A DNA stretch of 50,192 bases from an uncultured Acidimicrobiaceae bacterium (GTDB taxonomy: Bacteria > Actinomycetota > Acidimicrobiia > Acidimicrobiales > RAAP-2). Location: positions 1 through 50,192 of the forward strand of contig CAININ010000093.1 of assembly GCA_903849265.1 (NCBI GenBank), in the 5' to 3' direction. The stretch's first letter is position 1; every line of letters starts with the position of its first letter. Positions 37,612 through 46,464 of the stretch are shown in pieces. The notes beneath the pieces are model-generated. The model was given only the letters and a program-made list of their open reading frames with translations, searched no databases and was not told the origin of the DNA. A program made the position numbers and the translations under genes.

Positions 37612-38814
37612 ATGACCGACGTACGCCCGGTCGACGAGTGGGCCACGGACTTCGATGTCCTGAGCCCTGCCTACGTCGACGACCCGTTCAGCATCTGGGA
37701 CGAGCTGCGGACGTCCTGCCCGGTCGCCCACACCGACCGACGGGGAAGCACGTGGCTGCCCACCAAGTACCAGGACGTCGTGGACCTCGCCCACGACATC
37801 GGGAACTTCAGTTCGCTCGACATCACCGTCATTCCCTTCACCGGCGAGGAGCCCGAGGAGCCGGTGCTGCCCTATGGCGTGCCGCCGATCTCCGCCGATC
37901 CGCCGCTGCACACGTTTACCCGCAGGCTTCTGCTGCCGTGGTTCTCCCACACCAAGGTGGAGAGCTACGAGGCGATGACGCGAGAGCTGTGCGCCGGGCT
38001 CGTCGACAGCTTCATCGCCGATGGCCGGGCTGATGCCGCAGCTGATTATGCCCAGCAGATTCCGGTGCGGGTCATCGCCGCCATCCTGGGCGTGCCGGCC
38101 GAGCTGTCCGATACCTTCACCGGCTGGGTTCGGGCCGTGCTCGAGTTCGCCGATGACGAGGAGGTCCGCCGCGAGGGGACCCTCGGTCTCATCGAGTACT
38201 TCGTGGCCGAGGTGGAGCGCCGCAAGGAGCACCCCGGGGACGACCTGCTGAGCGCCCTGCTGCAAACCGAGGTCGACGGCCAGCCCATCGAGGACTCCAT
38301 CGTCCTGGGTGTGGCTGCCCTGACCCTCATTGCCGGGGTGGATACGACGTGGAGCGCCATCGGCTCGTCGCTGTGGCACCTGGCTACCCATCCGGAGCAC
38401 GCCAAGATCCTGGCCACCGACCCCGACGCCATGCCGCTCGCCATCGAGGAGCTGCTGCGGGCGTACTCGCCGGTCACCATGGCCCGTATCGTCACAGGCG
38501 AGGTCGAGTTCCAAGGCTGCCCGATGCATGCCGGCGACAAGGTCCTGATGAACTTTCCGGGCGCCAACCGCGATCCCGATGCGTTCGAGCGCCCGGACGA
38601 GGTCATCCTCGACCGGGCTCACAACCGCCACGTGGCGTTCGGCTCGGGCATCCACCGCTGTGCCGGGTCGAACCTTGCCCGCATGGAACTGCGGGTGGCC
38701 ATCGAAGAGTGGTTGAAGCGCATCCCCGACTTCCGCATCGAAGAGGGGGCGGAGGTCACCTGGGTGGGTGGCCAGGTCCGTGGCCCCCGCAGCGTCCCGG
38801 TGGTGTTCCCATGA
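37612..38814 (+). CDS. Cytochrome P450
   Basis: I-helix AGVDTTWSAIGSSLWHLATHPEH, ExxR-type EELLRAYSP, heme loop FGSGIHRCAGSNLARMELRVAI. Confidence 0.95.
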   Translation: MTDVRPVDEWATDFDVLSPAYVDDPFSIWDELRTSCPVAHTDRRGSTWLPTKYQDVVDLAHDIGNFSSLDITVIPFTGEEPEEPVLPYGVPPISADPPLHTFTRRLLLPWFSHTKVESYEAMTRELCAGLVDSFIADGRADAAADYAQQIPVRVIAAILGVPAELSDTFTGWVRAVLEFADDEEVRREGTLGLIEYFVAEVERRKEHPGDDLLSALLQTEVDGQPIEDSIVLGVAALTLIAGVDTTWSAIGSSLWHLATHPEHAKILATDPDAMPLAIEELLRAYSPVTMARIVTGEVEFQGCPMHAGDKVLMNFPGANRDPDAFERPDEVILDRAHNRHVAFGSGIHRCAGSNLARMELRVAIEEWLKRIPDFRIEEGAEVTWVGGQVRGPRSVPVVFP

Positions 38815-39008
38815 AGATCTGGGTAGATCCTGATAAGTGCACCGGGCACGCCCGCTGCTACGGACTCGCCCCCGAACTGTTCTCGGTCGATGACTACGGT
38901 CTGTCATCGGTCGTCGGCGACGGGACGGTTCCGGCCGAGCTCGAGGACAAGGCCAGGCTATCGATCGCCAACTGCCCCGAGTACGCCATCGTGGAGCTCA
39001 CCGACTGA
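38811..39008 (+). CDS. 3Fe-4S-type ferredoxin
   Basis: MKIWVDPDKCTGHARCYGLAPELFSVDDYG..IANCPEYAIVEL; overlaps the P450 stop. Confidence 0.93.
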   Translation: MKIWVDPDKCTGHARCYGLAPELFSVDDYGLSSVVGDGTVPAELEDKARLSIANCPEYAIVELTD

Positions 39009-39014
39009 ATCGTC

Positions 39015-39031
39015 GGCTCCGGATCGGAGCC
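39015..39031. terminator. Terminator-like hairpin between convergent genes
   Basis: GGCTCCG-GAT-CGGAGCC, 7-bp stem. Confidence 0.6.
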
Positions 39032-39036
39032 AGGGG

Positions 39037-39729
39037 TCAGGGCAGTGCGGGTCGAGTCGAGGACGCGTCCACGGCAGGTTCGTCGCCAGGAAGTCCGGGC
39101 TGCCCGAACCGTAGGAACAGGGCGATGGCCCCGGAAGCCAGGGCTGCATAGAAGCACCACAGCGACGTGAATCCGTCCGCGCTGAGCCGGGCGAGGACGG
39201 TGAGTGCGATCAGGTTGGAGACGCCGAACCAGACCAGGTGGCGGAAGCCGGAGATGAGCAGCGGTCCGCAAGTCGCAACGACGTAGAGGCCGACGATCAG
39301 TACGCCGTGGCGGAGGCCGATCGAGTAGGTGATGTGGTAGTTGCCGATCTGCGCACTCGGGTGGTTCCGGATCATTGTCTCGAGCAGGATGGCGCCCACC
39401 AGGGCGCCGAGGGCCACGAACGGAACGACGCGCCATCGTCTTGCCGGAGTCCGTTCCAGCCCGAGTACCAGCAACGGGATGAGCACAGGTAGGGCGACGA
39501 ACGCGAACACGAGGTAGATCCACAAGGCGATCTGCCCGATCGGGTGCGAGACCAGTCCGCGGAGACTCCACCACACGAATGCCTCGTCGATCTGATGAAG
39601 TCCGAGAGCGATGGGCAGCGCCGCGACGAACAGGTATTCGGATCGCCCCTTGAGGTGGCGACACGCGTCCACGCCGATGGCCATCACGACGAGCCCTCCG
39701 ACCAGATCTCCTTCAGCGGAGAAGCACAT
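39037..39729 (-). CDS. Multipass membrane protein, DUF6629-like
   Basis: MCFSAEGDLVGGLVVMAIGVDACRH, HQIDEAFVWW, several TM helices. Confidence 0.75.
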   Translation of the reverse strand: MCFSAEGDLVGGLVVMAIGVDACRHLKGRSEYLFVAALPIALGLHQIDEAFVWWSLRGLVSHPIGQIALWIYLVFAFVALPVLIPLLVLGLERTPARRWRVVPFVALGALVGAILLETMIRNHPSAQIGNYHITYSIGLRHGVLIVGLYVVATCGPLLISGFRHLVWFGVSNLIALTVLARLSADGFTSLWCFYAALASGAIALFLRFGQPGLPGDEPAVDASSTRPALP

Positions 39730-39748
39730 CTACCCGACACCGCCTTCG

Positions 39749-39824
39749 AGCGGATGCACGGGCAGGTTTCTGGAACGCTGAAGCGGATGCACGGGCGGGT
39801 TTCTGGAACGCTGCAGCGGATGCA
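39749..39824. repeat. 33-bp tandem repeat, about 2.3 copies
   Basis: agcggatgcacgggcRggtttctggaacgctgM twice, then partial agcggatgca. Confidence 0.95.
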
Positions 39825-40062
39825 ATAGCGGTGCCCTCGTTCCCCCGTTCGGCATGCGGTCCCGCTCTCTCTTGGCACGCCTGCGACTGCGACCACGGAC
39901 CAGATGCCGCCATCGGCTGGTCGCCGTCCAGGTCGATCGCTCGATCGGCTCGTCCCGGCGAACGGTGGCCTGCAGTCCGCCGTCTGTGACCGCCCGCTCG
40001 CCGGGAGAGCGATAGGGACACCTTGCCCGCGTTCACCCGCCGAGGAAAGAGGAGAAAGTCCC

Positions 40063-40140
40063 ATGGGGTCGGCGGCGCTGCCCGAGCAGTTCATGCCGTT
40101 GGAGGCGGGCGTCGCCGAGGGGATCGTTGCGAGCGGATGA
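40063..40140 (+). CDS. Possible 25-aa leader peptide upstream of DUF2252
   Basis: Strong SD aggaaagaggag then ATG: MGSAALPEQFMPLEAGVAEGIVASG. Confidence 0.35.
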   Translation: MGSAALPEQFMPLEAGVAEGIVASG

Positions 40141-40172
40141 CGTAGCGTTACGGGAACCAACAGGAGGTGTCC

Positions 40173-41591
40173 ATGGCGGAAACCGAAGGTGTCGGCGCAC
40201 GAATCACGCCGGCCACGACCATTGAAGAGCGTCTGGCCATCGGCCGGGCCATCCGGTCCGAGGTTCCTCGGACGTCGCTTGCATCGTTCGGGTCGGCGAC
40301 GGCCCGTGACCCGGTCGCCATACTCGAGGCGCAGGCCGAATCGCGGGTGGCCGAGCTAAACCCCATCCGCTACGGGCGCATGGCAACGAGCCCCTTCGCC
40401 TTCTTCCGGGGTTCGGCCGCAGTCATGGGGGCGGACCTCGGATCGGTCATCCGGTCGCCGATCAATGTGCAGCTCTGTGGCGACGCCCATCTGTCGAACT
40501 TCGGCATCTTCGCCTCACCGGAGCGCCAGCTCGTCTTCGATATCAACGACTTCGACGAAACGATCCGTGGGCCCTTCTGCTGGGACCTGAAACGCCTGGC
40601 GGCCAGCATCGTCATCGCCGGCCAGGACCTCGGCTTCACGCCGAAGCAACAAGAGAACGCCGTGCTGTCGATGAGTGAGAGCTATCGAGACGGGCTGAAC
40701 GACTTCGCCAAGCAGCGCCACCTCGATGTCTGGTACTCCCACCTGTCGGTCAACGACCTTGCCAAGCAGGTCCGCCGCCGGGTCTCGACTTCCCAGGCGG
40801 CCAAGGTCGACGGACTGGTCAGCCGCGCCCAGAACAAGGACGTGTTCCGGGCCAAGCGGAAGCTCACCGAAGAGGTGGACGGCCGCCGCCGGTTCCGGTC
40901 CGATCCGCCGATCCTCGTGCGCGTGGCGGATCTCGTTGGGGCCGACCCGCTCCAAGACGAGGAGGCAGTGGAGCGCATCGTGGGGACCTACCACGACTCG
41001 CTGACCGACGATCGGACGTTCCTACTGTCGCAGTACCGGATTGTGGACTTCGCCCGCAAGGTGGTGGGCGTCGGCTCGGTGGGCACGCGTTGCTTCATCG
41101 CCCTGCTGATCGGCATCGACGAGGATGACCCGATCATCCTGCAGGTCAAAGAGGCTCAGCGGTCGGTCCTCGAGCCGTACCTCGAACCGAGCCCCTACGA
41201 ACATCAGGGCCGACGGGTGGTCGAGGGCCAACGCATGGTGCAGGCCACTCCCGACATCTTCCTCGGGTGGCAGCAGCAGGTCGACACCGACGGAGTCACC
41301 CGCGACTTCTACGTCCGCCAACTCCACGACCAGAAGGGTTCGGTCGACATCGACAACCTCGATCCGGTCCTCATGGAGGCGTACGCGCGGGTGTGCGGGT
41401 GGGCGCTGGCACGGGCTCATGCCCGCTCGGGCTACCGGTTCGTCCTGTCGGGGTACCTCGGCAGGGGGGACGTGTTCCCCGAGACGATGGCCGCCTTCGC
41501 CTTCGCATATGCCGGACAGAACGCGGCCGACTACCGGCGGTACCTGGACGCCATCGCCAGCGGACGCCTGCACGCCGTAGCTGGCGTCTAG
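40173..41591 (+). CDS. DUF2252 family protein
   Basis: RMATSPFAFFRGSAAVMGADLG, QLCGDAHLSNFGIFASPERQLVFDINDFDETIRGPFCWDLKRLAAS; SD aggagg before ATG 40173. Confidence 0.92.
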   Translation: MAETEGVGARITPATTIEERLAIGRAIRSEVPRTSLASFGSATARDPVAILEAQAESRVAELNPIRYGRMATSPFAFFRGSAAVMGADLGSVIRSPINVQLCGDAHLSNFGIFASPERQLVFDINDFDETIRGPFCWDLKRLAASIVIAGQDLGFTPKQQENAVLSMSESYRDGLNDFAKQRHLDVWYSHLSVNDLAKQVRRRVSTSQAAKVDGLVSRAQNKDVFRAKRKLTEEVDGRRRFRSDPPILVRVADLVGADPLQDEEAVERIVGTYHDSLTDDRTFLLSQYRIVDFARKVVGVGSVGTRCFIALLIGIDEDDPIILQVKEAQRSVLEPYLEPSPYEHQGRRVVEGQRMVQATPDIFLGWQQQVDTDGVTRDFYVRQLHDQKGSVDIDNLDPVLMEAYARVCGWALARAHARSGYRFVLSGYLGRGDVFPETMAAFAFAYAGQNAADYRRYLDAIASGRLHAVAGV

Positions 41592-41635
41592 TCAGCAGCG
41601 TCCATGCCGGCGATGGCCCCGGCTCCGGACGCGGC

Positions 41636-41667
41636 GACGGCCGCAGGGTCTGCACCCTGCGACCGTC
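41636..41667. terminator. Bidirectional terminator-like hairpin
   Basis: GACGG-c-CGCAGGGT-ctgc-ACCCTGCG-a-CCGTC between convergent DUF2252 and thiolase genes. Confidence 0.75.
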
Positions 41668-41718
41668 GTCCGGCACGTCGTACTGGCTGTCCCGACCGGT
41701 GGGCCGGGGAATAGCTCC

Positions 41719-42927
41719 TTACGACAGACGCTCGACGATCATGGCCATGCCCTGGCCGCCGCCGACGCACATCGACTCGAGCCCGAAGGTCTTACCGGTG
41801 TCGTTGAGCCCGTTGAGCAGCGTGGTCATGATGCGGGCTCCGGTCTGGCCGAAGGGGTGGCCCAAGGCGATGGCCCCGCCGTTGATGTTGAGCTTGTCGT
41901 AGCTGATGCCGAGCTCCTTGGCCGAGGGGACGACCTGGGCGGCAAAGGCCTCGTTGATCTCCACGAGGTCGATGTCGTTGATGGTCATGTTGGCCCGGGC
42001 CAGCACCTGACGGATGGCCTCGACGGGGCCGAGGCCCATGATCTCGGGGTTGAGGCCGGTGACGCTGGAGGCGACGATGCGGGCCAGGGGGGTGATGCCG
42101 AGCTCCTTGGCCTTGGTGTCGGACATGACCACCACAGCGGCGGCGCCGTCGTTGAGCGGGCAGGCATTGCCGGCCGTGACCGACCCGCCCTCACGGAACA
42201 CCGGGTTGAGGCTGGCCAGCTTCTCCAGGGTGGTGCCGGCCCGGGGGCCGTCGTCCTTGGAGATGACGGTGCCGTCGGCCAGCGTGACCGGGATCATCTC
42301 CCGGTCGAAGAAGCCGCGCTCTTGGGCGGCGACTGCCCGAAGCTGCGACTGCAGCGCGAACTCGTCCTGCTCCTCGCGGGTGACTCCGGTCTGGTCGACG
42401 ACGTTCTCCGCTGTCTGTCCCATGGAGATGTAGACGTCTGGGAAGGCGCCGTCGAGCGGCGTCCAGCTACCGGACGATGCCGGAGTGCGCTCGGCGGTGC
42501 GGGCCTCGGCAGTGGCGAAGGCGGTGTTGTGAGGTCCGACGTCGGAGGCACCGTGCATGTAGCGGCTGACTGTCTCGACGCCGCCGGCCACGAAGATGTC
42601 GCCTTCGCCAGCCTTGATGGCGTGAGCGGCCATGCGGATGGTCTGGAGCGAGGACGAGCAGTAGCGGTTGACTGTCACGCCCGGGACCTCGGCGAGCCCG
42701 CCGAGGACGGCGGCCACGCGGGCCAGGTTGTAGCCGGCCTCGCCTGCAGGCTGTCCGCAGCCCCACAGGACGTCTTCGACAGTCTGCGGGTCGAGCTGGG
42801 GGACCTTGGCCAGGACCTCGCGGATGACGAGGGCGGACAGGTCGTCGGGACGACACTCGACGAGCGAGCCCTTGTTGGCCCGACCGATGGGGGTCCGGCC
42901 GGTGGCGACGATTACTGCTTCGGGCAT
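41719..42927 (-). CDS. Thiolase (acetyl-CoA acyltransferase, FadA-like)
   Basis: VTVNRYCSSSLQTIRMAAHAI nucleophile Cys, NEAFAAQVVPSAKELG, NINGGAIALGHPFGQTGARI, MCVGGGQGMAMIVERL; SD GAGGAGC. Confidence 0.95.
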   Translation of the reverse strand: MPEAVIVATGRTPIGRANKGSLVECRPDDLSALVIREVLAKVPQLDPQTVEDVLWGCGQPAGEAGYNLARVAAVLGGLAEVPGVTVNRYCSSSLQTIRMAAHAIKAGEGDIFVAGGVETVSRYMHGASDVGPHNTAFATAEARTAERTPASSGSWTPLDGAFPDVYISMGQTAENVVDQTGVTREEQDEFALQSQLRAVAAQERGFFDREMIPVTLADGTVISKDDGPRAGTTLEKLASLNPVFREGGSVTAGNACPLNDGAAAVVVMSDTKAKELGITPLARIVASSVTGLNPEIMGLGPVEAIRQVLARANMTINDIDLVEINEAFAAQVVPSAKELGISYDKLNINGGAIALGHPFGQTGARIMTTLLNGLNDTGKTFGLESMCVGGGQGMAMIVERLS

Positions 42928-43054
42928 GTAGTGCTCCTCGGAGACGGGCGGACGGGGCCGCGGCGTTGCGTGCGTGAGACGGACGTCACCTCGGATCGTC
43001 GATTCCGGGCCCATGCTGCGGCGCCGGACAGACCCACGGGGCGTCCCTTGAAAC

Positions 43055-43068
43055 TTACCGGATAGTAA
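43055..43068. promoter_or_regulatory. Inverted repeat TTAC-CGGATA-GTAA overlapping a candidate minus-strand -10 (TACTAT)
   Basis: TTACCGGATAGTAA; reverse complement contains TACTAT upstream of the thiolase. Confidence 0.4.
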
Positions 43069-43143
43069 CCATAGCGGGGCTTGGATCCAGAGGCCGCGTG
43101 TCCGCAGGTCACCAGTTCGTTGTGGCGCCTCTGGCCAAGCGAA

Positions 43144-43157
43144 TGTAACGTGTTCTA
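43144..43157. promoter_or_regulatory. Candidate KstR operator (TnnAACnnGTTnnA)
   Basis: TGTAACGTGTTCTA matches every fixed position of the known mycobacterial KstR 14-bp motif; 50 nt upstream of ATG 43208. Confidence 0.75.
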
Positions 43158-43207
43158 GTCGTGATGGACCGCCCCAGAGGCGGCAGCACCTGACCAGGAG
43201 GGACCCC

Positions 43208-44383
43208 ATGGAGATCGGCTACACCGAGGAGCACGAAGCGCTCCGCAACGAGTTGCGTGCCTACTACGAGCAGCTCCTCACCCCCGAGGTGGTCGAGCAG
43301 CTCCACCAGGGCCACGGCATCGGCCCCGACATGCGTCGGGTGGTCAAGCAGATGGCCACGGACGGCTGGCTCGGGATCGGCTGGCCCGAGGAGTGGGGCG
43401 GCCAGGGCAAGAGCGCCATCGAGCAGTTCATCTTCTTCGACGAGTCCATGCGGGCCGGTGCACCGGTGCCCATGCTCACCATCAACACCGTCGGACCGAC
43501 GATCATGCAGTACGGCACCCAGGAGATGAAGGAGTTCTTCCTTCCGAAGATCCTGGCCGGCGACATCCACTTCTGCATCGGCTACACCGAGCCGGAGTCG
43601 GGCACCGACCTCGCCTCGATTCAGACCCGGGCGGTCCGCGACGGCGACGAGTACGTGATCAACGGTCAGAAGATCTACACCTCGCTGGCCGGCGACGCCG
43701 ACTACATCTGGCTGGCCACCCGGACCGATCCCGACGTCTCCAAGCACAAGGGCATCTCGATGTTCATCGTGCCCATGGACACCCCGGGCATCAAGGTCGT
43801 CCCCATGCACCTGTTGGGCGATCACAACATCAACTACACGTTCTACGAGGACGTTCGGGTCCCGGCCGCCAACCTGGTCGGGGGAGAGAACCAAGGGTGG
43901 TCGCTGATCACCAACCAGCTCAACCACGAGCGGGTGACGCTGTGCTCGTCGGGGCTCATCGAGCGGGCCATGACCGACACTCGGGCCTGGGCCCAGGCCA
44001 CCAAGCTGGCCGACGGCCGTCGGGTGATCGACCAGGAGTGGGTGCAGGTCCACCTGGCCCGCATCTACGCCCGCCTCGAGTTCCTGAAGCTCATCAACTG
44101 GAAGGTGGCGTGGACCGCTACCGAGGGCCATCTCGACGTGGCGGACGCATCCACCATCAAGGTGTTCGGCACCGAGTTCTACCTCGAGGCCTTCAAGCTC
44201 ATGATGGAGATCGTCGGCCAAGCCGGCTACCTGGCCAAGGGATCACCCGAGGCCGTGCTGGCCGGGCGGCTCGAGATGTACGCACGCAGCTTGGTCATCC
44301 TGACCTTCGGCGGCGGGACCAACGAGATCCAGCGGGACCTGATCGCCATCTTCGGCCTGGGCATGCCCCGGTCGTTGCGCTGA
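43208..44383 (+). CDS. fadE26: Acyl-CoA dehydrogenase, FadE26 (ChsE4)-like
   Basis: WLGIGWPEEWGGQGKSAIEQFIFFDESMRAGAPVPMLTINTVGPTIMQYGTQEMKEFFLPKILAGDIHFCIGYTEPESGTDLASIQTRAVRDGDEYVINGQKIYTS..LTFGGGTNEIQRDLIA; paired with a FadE27-like gene. Confidence 0.8.
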   Translation: MEIGYTEEHEALRNELRAYYEQLLTPEVVEQLHQGHGIGPDMRRVVKQMATDGWLGIGWPEEWGGQGKSAIEQFIFFDESMRAGAPVPMLTINTVGPTIMQYGTQEMKEFFLPKILAGDIHFCIGYTEPESGTDLASIQTRAVRDGDEYVINGQKIYTSLAGDADYIWLATRTDPDVSKHKGISMFIVPMDTPGIKVVPMHLLGDHNINYTFYEDVRVPAANLVGGENQGWSLITNQLNHERVTLCSSGLIERAMTDTRAWAQATKLADGRRVIDQEWVQVHLARIYARLEFLKLINWKVAWTATEGHLDVADASTIKVFGTEFYLEAFKLMMEIVGQAGYLAKGSPEAVLAGRLEMYARSLVILTFGGGTNEIQRDLIAIFGLGMPRSLR

Positions 44384-44432
44384 CCGGCCCCAGACCACTT
44401 CTGCACCGAACAAAGACGAAAGAGGACACACC

Positions 44433-45560
44433 ATGGACTTCTCACTGAGCGAGGAGCAGGAGGCCGTCCGCGAGTTGGCCGACCGCATCTTCACCGACCT
44501 GTCGACCCAGGAGCGCCTCCGCGAGATGGAGATCGCTGAAGGCAACGACCGCTTCGACGCCAAGCTGTGGTCGGAGCTGGGATCTGCCGGCTTGCTCGGG
44601 ATCTCCCTACCTGAAGACGTGGGGGGTGCCGGACTCGGCTTCCTCGAAACAGGGCTCCTGGCCGAGGCCGCCGGCCGGACTGCGGCATACGTGCCCGTGG
44701 TGGAGACGTTGGCCGCAGCCGCACCGGCCATCGCCCGGTTCGGCACCGATGCCCAGAAGCAGCAGTGGCTGCCGGGTGTCGTGGCCGGCGACACGATCCT
44801 GACCACTGCGCTCGTGGAGCTCGGCGGCACGCCGTCCGCCCCGGCCGCGGTGGCCGAGCGCAGCGGCGACGGGTGGACGCTGACCGGAGTCAAGGCGTGT
44901 GTGCCATCGGGCACCTTTGCCGACGCCGTGCTGGTGACCGCCCGCATCGAACCCGACGGCGTTGCCGTGTTCCTGGTGCCGACCGCAAGTGCTGGCCTCA
45001 GCATCGAGGAGCAGCAGGCCAACAACGGCCAGTCCGAGGGACTGGTCACGCTGGCTGGCGTCGTGCTCGGTGCCGACGCGCTGCTCGGCTCGGTCGAGGA
45101 CGGACCGTCCATCGTCGAGTTCCTGGTCGCCCGCAGCACCACCGCGCTGGCTCTGATGCAGGCGGGGGCTGCCGCTGCCTCACTAGCACTGGTCGCCGCA
45201 TACACGAAGACCCGGGAGCAGTTCGGCAAGCCGATCGCCACGTTCCAGGCCGTAGGTCAACGGGCGGCCGATGCCTACGTCGACGCCGAGGCCATCCGGC
45301 TGACCGCATGGCAGGCTGCCTGGCGGATCGACGAGGGGCTGCCGGCTGACAAGGAAGTCGCCGTGGCCAAGTTCTGGGCCGCCGACGGTGGCCAGCGAGT
45401 CGTCCACGCCGCGGTCCACCTCCACGGGGGCGTCGGTGTCGACCGGGAGTACCCGCTGCACCGGTTCTTCCTCAACACCAAGCACATCGAGCTGACCCTC
45501 GGTGGCGCCACCGACCAGCTGCTTCGCCTGGGGGCCACCCTGGCCGCCGAGCCGGCCTGA
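44433..45560 (+). CDS. fadE27: Acyl-CoA dehydrogenase, FadE27 (ChsE5)-like
   Basis: MDFSLSEEQEAVRELADRIF, YTKTREQFGKPIATFQAVGQRAADAYVDAEAIRLTAWQAAWRIDEG, VHLHGGVGVDREYPLHRFFLNTKHIELTLGGATDQL. Confidence 0.8.
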   Translation: MDFSLSEEQEAVRELADRIFTDLSTQERLREMEIAEGNDRFDAKLWSELGSAGLLGISLPEDVGGAGLGFLETGLLAEAAGRTAAYVPVVETLAAAAPAIARFGTDAQKQQWLPGVVAGDTILTTALVELGGTPSAPAAVAERSGDGWTLTGVKACVPSGTFADAVLVTARIEPDGVAVFLVPTASAGLSIEEQQANNGQSEGLVTLAGVVLGADALLGSVEDGPSIVEFLVARSTTALALMQAGAAAASLALVAAYTKTREQFGKPIATFQAVGQRAADAYVDAEAIRLTAWQAAWRIDEGLPADKEVAVAKFWAADGGQRVVHAAVHLHGGVGVDREYPLHRFFLNTKHIELTLGGATDQLLRLGATLAAEPA

Positions 45561-45580
45561 GCCAGCGGAGCCACCTGCGG

Positions 45581-46036
45581 ATGTCGGCATCGAAGGCGGG
45601 CATCTCTGTCTCCCATATCGGCATCTGCGTCTCTGATCTCGACGCGTCCCTGCGGTTCTACTGCGAGGGGCTGGGGTTCGTGGAGGGGGCTTCGCACGAT
45701 GTGGGGCAGGAGTTCGCTGCCCTCATGGAGGTCGACGCGGTGCGGTTGCGGTCGCGGATGATCGCCCGGGACGGCGTGACGATCGAGCTGCTCGGGTTCG
45801 ATGCTCCCGGGGTCACCGGCGATGGTTCGAGGCGCCCCATGAACATGCTCGGACTGACCCATCTGTCGCTTCGCGTAGGTGATGTGGAGGGCACAGCCGC
45901 CACCATCGAGGCGCTGGGCGGCACGGTCGTGCGAGAGACCCGGACCACGTTCGCCTTCGGCGACTCAACGCTCGACTTCGTCTACTGCACCGACCCGGAC
46001 GGCGTGCGCATCGAACTCATGGACCTCGGTAGCTAG
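45581..46036 (+). CDS. VOC/glyoxalase family protein
   Basis: VSHIGICVSDLDASLRFYCEGLGFVEG..LGLTHLSLRVGDVEGTAATIEALGG..VYCTDPDGVRIELMDLG. Confidence 0.9.
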   Translation: MSASKAGISVSHIGICVSDLDASLRFYCEGLGFVEGASHDVGQEFAALMEVDAVRLRSRMIARDGVTIELLGFDAPGVTGDGSRRPMNMLGLTHLSLRVGDVEGTAATIEALGGTVVRETRTTFAFGDSTLDFVYCTDPDGVRIELMDLGS

Positions 46037-46094
46037 GACGCCGGCGAAGACGGGGGAGCGCGTCGCCGTGTCTGGCCTCCGCTACCGTGAGGAG

Positions 46095-46445
46095 GTGCCC
46101 TCTGAACCCGTCACCGTGATCGACATCGACCCGGCGGAGGCCGATCGGCTGGTGTCCGCCGGCGCCCTCTTGCTCGACGTGCGCGAGGACGACGAATGGG
46201 CCGCCGGCCGTGCGCCGGCTGCCGTGCACCTGCCCATGGGCCAGGTCGTCGACCGTATTGGTGAGCTCCCGGCCGACCGGACCATCGTCTGCATCTGCCG
46301 GGCGGGCGGACGGTCGGGCTCCGTGGCGCTGCATCTCGGTGGCACCGGCTATGACGTCCGCAATCTTGCCGGAGGGATGCAGGCCTGGGCTGCTGCGGAC
46401 CTACCGGTGGTCGACGGGTCCGGCGCCCCGGGCCAGGTCGTCTGA
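46095..46445 (+). CDS. Rhodanese-like domain protein
   Basis: GALLLDVREDDEWAAGRAPAAVHLPMGQVVDRIGELPADRTIVCICRAGGRSGSVALHLGGTGYDVRNLAGGMQAW. GTG 46095 with TACCGT 6 nt upstream; alternative GTG 46068. Confidence 0.9.
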   Translation: MPSEPVTVIDIDPAEADRLVSAGALLLDVREDDEWAAGRAPAAVHLPMGQVVDRIGELPADRTIVCICRAGGRSGSVALHLGGTGYDVRNLAGGMQAWAAADLPVVDGSGAPGQVV

Positions 46446-46464
46446 TCGCTAGGGCCCGAACCCG

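Noticed and set aside
39904-40140. Full 78-aa ORF 39904..40140
   Set aside because: Arg/Pro-rich upstream part without SD; only the ATG at 40063 has a good SD, reported as a possible leader.
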